Assembly: GCA_900756875.1 (NCBI GenBank)
Contig: CAAELW010000104.1
Location: 1 to 7,505 of the forward strand
Length of the DNA stretch: 7,505 bases
Reading direction: 5' to 3'
Origin: Pasteurellaceae bacterium
Lineage (GTDB): Bacteria; Pseudomonadota; Gammaproteobacteria; Enterobacterales; Pasteurellaceae
Position 1 is the stretch's first letter; each line of letters begins with the position of its first letter. Under the pieces are notes generated by a model. The model worked only from the letters and a program-made list of their open reading frames with translations, was not told the origin of the DNA and searched no databases. Made by a program: the position numbers and the translations under genes. Positions 5,792 through 7,505 of the stretch are shown here, piece by piece.

Positions 5792-5933
5792 AGATATCTT
5801 GAATCACTAATTGTAACGCATGGCGTTGGAATTGTTTTGCTTTTCGGTGTTTTAAGCGTCGTAAACGCAAGTTGCGTGAGGCAGAGATATCTCTTGATGC
5901 TTTTTTCTTTAAAAAAGTTTTTCTTTTTAACAT
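5790..5933 (-). CDS. Small, strongly basic hypothetical protein (47 aa)
   Basis: I do not recognise this protein. It begins MLKRKTFLKK and ends HALQLVIQDI. Of 47 residues, 16 are Lys/Arg and 2 His against 2 Asp (net charge about +14), with a central NLRLRRLKHRKAK run. There is no Cys, Trp, Tyr, Gly or Pro and no membrane segment. Support for a real gene: AAGGAG (5943-5948) lies 9 nt before the ATG, the stop abuts a strong intrinsic terminator, and the ORF exactly fills the space between that terminator and mltF. It lies 59 nt downstream of mltF on the same strand and could be co-transcribed with it. Charge and size recall small ribosomal or ribosome-associated proteins, and its convergent neighbour is raiA, but it does not match RMF, Sra, ArfA or L34 as I remember them. 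No function can be assigned. Confidence 0.72.
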   Translation of the reverse strand: MLKRKTFLKKKASRDISASRNLRLRRLKHRKAKQFQRHALQLVIQDI

Positions 5934-5985
5934 CTTTTTTTTCTCCTTATTTTCTTTCTATTCAATAAAAACGCTATTTTTTCTG

Positions 5986-5994
5986 ACCGCACTT
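5986..5994 (-). repeat. DNA uptake signal sequence (exact core) at the mltF stop codon
   Basis: The minus strand reads TAAGTGCGGT followed by well-placed A and T tracts (extended uptake consensus). The core shares its first two bases with the TAA stop of mltF. It lies between mltF and the small basic gene. Confidence 0.92.
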
Positions 5995-7387
5995 ATTCTG
6001 TTGCGGTCGCTTGGTTTTCTTGAACGCGATGATAATTCACAATACTGTTCATGTAACGTCGAATATTTTCGACATATTGATAAGCTTCATAACCGCGAGC
6101 ATAGCCATATTTTAAGTTAGAATAATGACGCTTTTCTGATAATAGTTGAAGATTATTTTTTACATCTAACCAGTTATCAGGATTACCCCCTAATTTTTTG
6201 GTTAAGCGACGAGCATCTAAAATATGCCCCAATCCCATATTGTATGCCGCTAAAGAATACCAAATTCGATCCTCTTCTGGAATACTGTCAGGCATTTGGT
6301 CGAGTAGCCAATGCAAATACTCCGATCCCGCTTTTATACTTTGTTCAGCATCTGTACGATTATTAATATTCATCCGCAAAGCCGTATCTTTGGTGAGCAT
6401 CATCATTCCACGTACGCCAGTTGGAGAGGTGGCATAAGGGTCCCAATGCGATTCTTGATAAGCCACTGCGGCTAATAATCGCCAGTCTAAACTCCCTTTG
6501 TATTTTTCAAAGAGCGGTTGATATTGAGGGAGAATTTTTTCAACTGCCTCTAAATAAGCCTGAGTATCTACATAGTCAAAGGCGGTAATATGACGGAAAT
6601 ATTTTTCCTCAATACGATCAATTAATCCTGTTTCAATGGCATTATTCATAAAATCCAACAAGCCTGCTTGTAGCTCATTATAGGATTTATTGGAAAGATA
6701 CCAGTGCACAGTCATTTCATCTGTTAGGTCAAATGCAATCGCTAAGTTAGGGCGAATTTGTTGTGCTGCCGCCACATCAATACTGTTTGCAATGGTATAA
6801 GGAATTTTTCCTTCCGCCACTTGAATCAATAATTCTTCTTGGGTCAACTGCTTGTTATTCTGCCATTTAAGTGCAGGGAGTTTCTTTTGTGCAAGGGATA
6901 ATAATTTTTCTAAATCTTCCCCCGCAGAAATGATAATTTCTTGCTGGACTTGAGCCAAATCTTTCGGGCGATTTTCCCCTTTTTTATACACAAGCTGCCA
7001 AGAGGCAGAAGTATAAGAGGGACCTAACTGAAATTTTTCTGCACGTTGAGGCTGGAACAAAAGATTCGCAGCAGCAATATCAATATTGTTGTTCTCTAAT
7101 TCGTTAAAAAGTTGATCGTTATTTTCTAAGGTTTTAATTTGTAAACGAACCCCTAAATAATCCGCAAAGTTTTTTGCTAATTCGTATTCCAAGCCAGATT
7201 CACCCTCATTCCCAATAAAATAGTAAATGGGATTGTTAATGGTGCCGACAATAAGGCTACCGCGATTTTTGATCGCAGTGTAAGGGTTTTGCTCCGATTG
7301 CATAATTTTTTGCCAAGGGAACACCATATCCACTGCCCAAAGTAATAATGCAAAGGCAGCAATAATACGTAAAAATAGACCTTTCAA
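5993..7387 (-). CDS. mltF: Membrane-bound lytic murein transglycosylase F
   Basis: MltF cleaves the MurNAc-GlcNAc bond of peptidoglycan, leaving 1,6-anhydro-muropeptides, in the periplasm at the membrane. The 464 residues show an N-terminal hydrophobic anchor (about 5-23), a periplasmic solute-binding-like domain (about 40-265; [23 protein letters not shown]) and a C-terminal SLT lysozyme-like domain (about 295-400). Catalytic Glu312 lies in [20 protein letters not shown], and AAYNMG (380-385) is the second SLT motif. Agreement with E. coli MltF is strong throughout, but the roughly 50-residue E. coli C-terminal extension is missing. No lipobox Cys is seen. The start is TTG at 7387, with AAGGT about 7 nt upstream; no in-frame ATG lies between it and the upstream stop. 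A minus-strand TACAAT (7420-7425) is a possible -10 without a good -35. Confidence 0.95.
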   Translation of the reverse strand: MKGLFLRIIAAFALLLWAVDMVFPWQKIMQSEQNPYTAIKNRGSLIVGTINNPIYYFIGNEGESGLEYELAKNFADYLGVRLQIKTLENNDQLFNELENNNIDIAAANLLFQPQRAEKFQLGPSYTSASWQLVYKKGENRPKDLAQVQQEIIISAGEDLEKLLSLAQKKLPALKWQNNKQLTQEELLIQVAEGKIPYTIANSIDVAAAQQIRPNLAIAFDLTDEMTVHWYLSNKSYNELQAGLLDFMNNAIETGLIDRIEEKYFRHITAFDYVDTQAYLEAVEKILPQYQPLFEKYKGSLDWRLLAAVAYQESHWDPYATSPTGVRGMMMLTKDTALRMNINNRTDAEQSIKAGSEYLHWLLDQMPDSIPEEDRIWYSLAAYNMGLGHILDARRLTKKLGGNPDNWLDVKNNLQLLSEKRHYSNLKYGYARGYEAYQYVENIRRYMNSIVNYHRVQENQATATE

Positions 7388-7439
7388 TAGATAAACCTTA
7401 TAAATTGAGATAAGAGACGATTGTAACGAGAATTAAGAC

Positions 7440-7470
7440 AATAAAAAAGCCCCTTTTACTTCAAGGGGCT
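7440..7470 (-). terminator. Intrinsic terminator of the gene at the right edge
   Basis: On the minus strand AGCCCCTT / AAGGGGCT (plus 7463-7470 with 7448-7455) makes an 8-bp stem with a 7-nt loop, followed by TTTTTTAT. It lies 12 nt after the stop codon at 7483 and isolates that gene from mltF. Confidence 0.88.
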
Positions 7471-7482
7471 GTTAAATAAGGA

Positions 7483-7505
7483 TTAACGTTGGCGATCTCG
7501 GCGAC
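7483..7505 (-). CDS. deaD: C-terminal end of an Arg-rich protein, probably DEAD-box RNA helicase DeaD
   Basis: Only the last codons are present, reading Arg-Arg-Asp-Arg-Gln-Arg-stop (TAA at 7483-7485). An RRDR-type tail is typical of the basic C-terminus of DeaD/CsdA, the cold-shock RNA helicase of ribosome assembly. As I recall, deaD and mltF are adjacent in H. influenzae (HI0231, HI0232), which supports the call. Six residues alone prove nothing, so the identity rests mainly on gene order. Confidence 0.45.

Noticed and set aside
5872..6120. Plus-strand reading frame rich in Phe/Lys between raiA and mltF
   Set aside because: It is antisense to the well-supported small basic gene and the end of mltF. 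Its FFFKK runs are the mirror of Lys codons, and it has no ribosome site.
6510..6518. AAGAGCGGT, one base from the uptake core, in mltF
   Set aside because: It encodes part of the Pro-Leu-Phe-Glu-Lys stretch, which E. coli MltF shares, and the flanks fit the extended uptake consensus poorly; protein constraint explains it.

Overview
The window looks like chromosomal DNA of a Haemophilus-type Pasteurellaceae. The evidence is AT-rich coding sequence, four exact copies of the Haemophilus DNA uptake core AAGTGCGGT (either strand) plus several one-mismatch copies with AT-rich flanks, and proteins close to the Haemophilus/enterobacterial SerB, YtjB, transketolase, RaiA and MltF families. I cannot fix the species. 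From memory, the H. influenzae Rd homologues (about HI1033, HI1023, HI0883, HI0257, HI0232) are not all neighbours, so the order here differs from that strain.

Layout. The left edge (1-466, minus) is the 5' part of serB (phosphoserine phosphatase). It diverges across 44 bp from ytjB/smp (511-1212, plus), a small two-TM envelope protein. tktA (1298-3295, plus) follows and ends in a strong intrinsic terminator backed by a second hairpin made from two degenerate uptake sequences. A 513-bp non-coding stretch (3296-3808) then holds a promoter, a tandem two-aptamer glycine riboswitch and its expression platform, directly upstream of an alanine/glycine:cation symporter (3809-5179, plus). raiA (5421-5744, plus; ribosome hibernation/inactivation factor) has its own promoter. 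It converges on a very basic 47-codon minus-strand gene (5790-5933), sharing a bidirectional terminator with it. Upstream of that small gene on the minus strand is mltF (5993-7387, membrane-bound lytic transglycosylase). At the right edge are a terminator and the last codons of another minus-strand gene with an Arg-rich tail, probably deaD.

The core genes are housekeeping. The most informative material is non-coding. The glycine riboswitch can be read down to a Shine-Dalgarno sequester helix and a competing anti-sequester, which predicts that glycine turns the transporter off at translation. The variable P3b arm of its second aptamer carries a near-perfect uptake sequence. The tktA terminator backup is an uptake-sequence dyad whose two deviations from consensus both become G-U pairs in the plus-strand RNA. 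The small basic ORF between raiA and mltF is the best candidate for an undescribed gene. There are no phage, IS, CRISPR, tRNA or rRNA signals.
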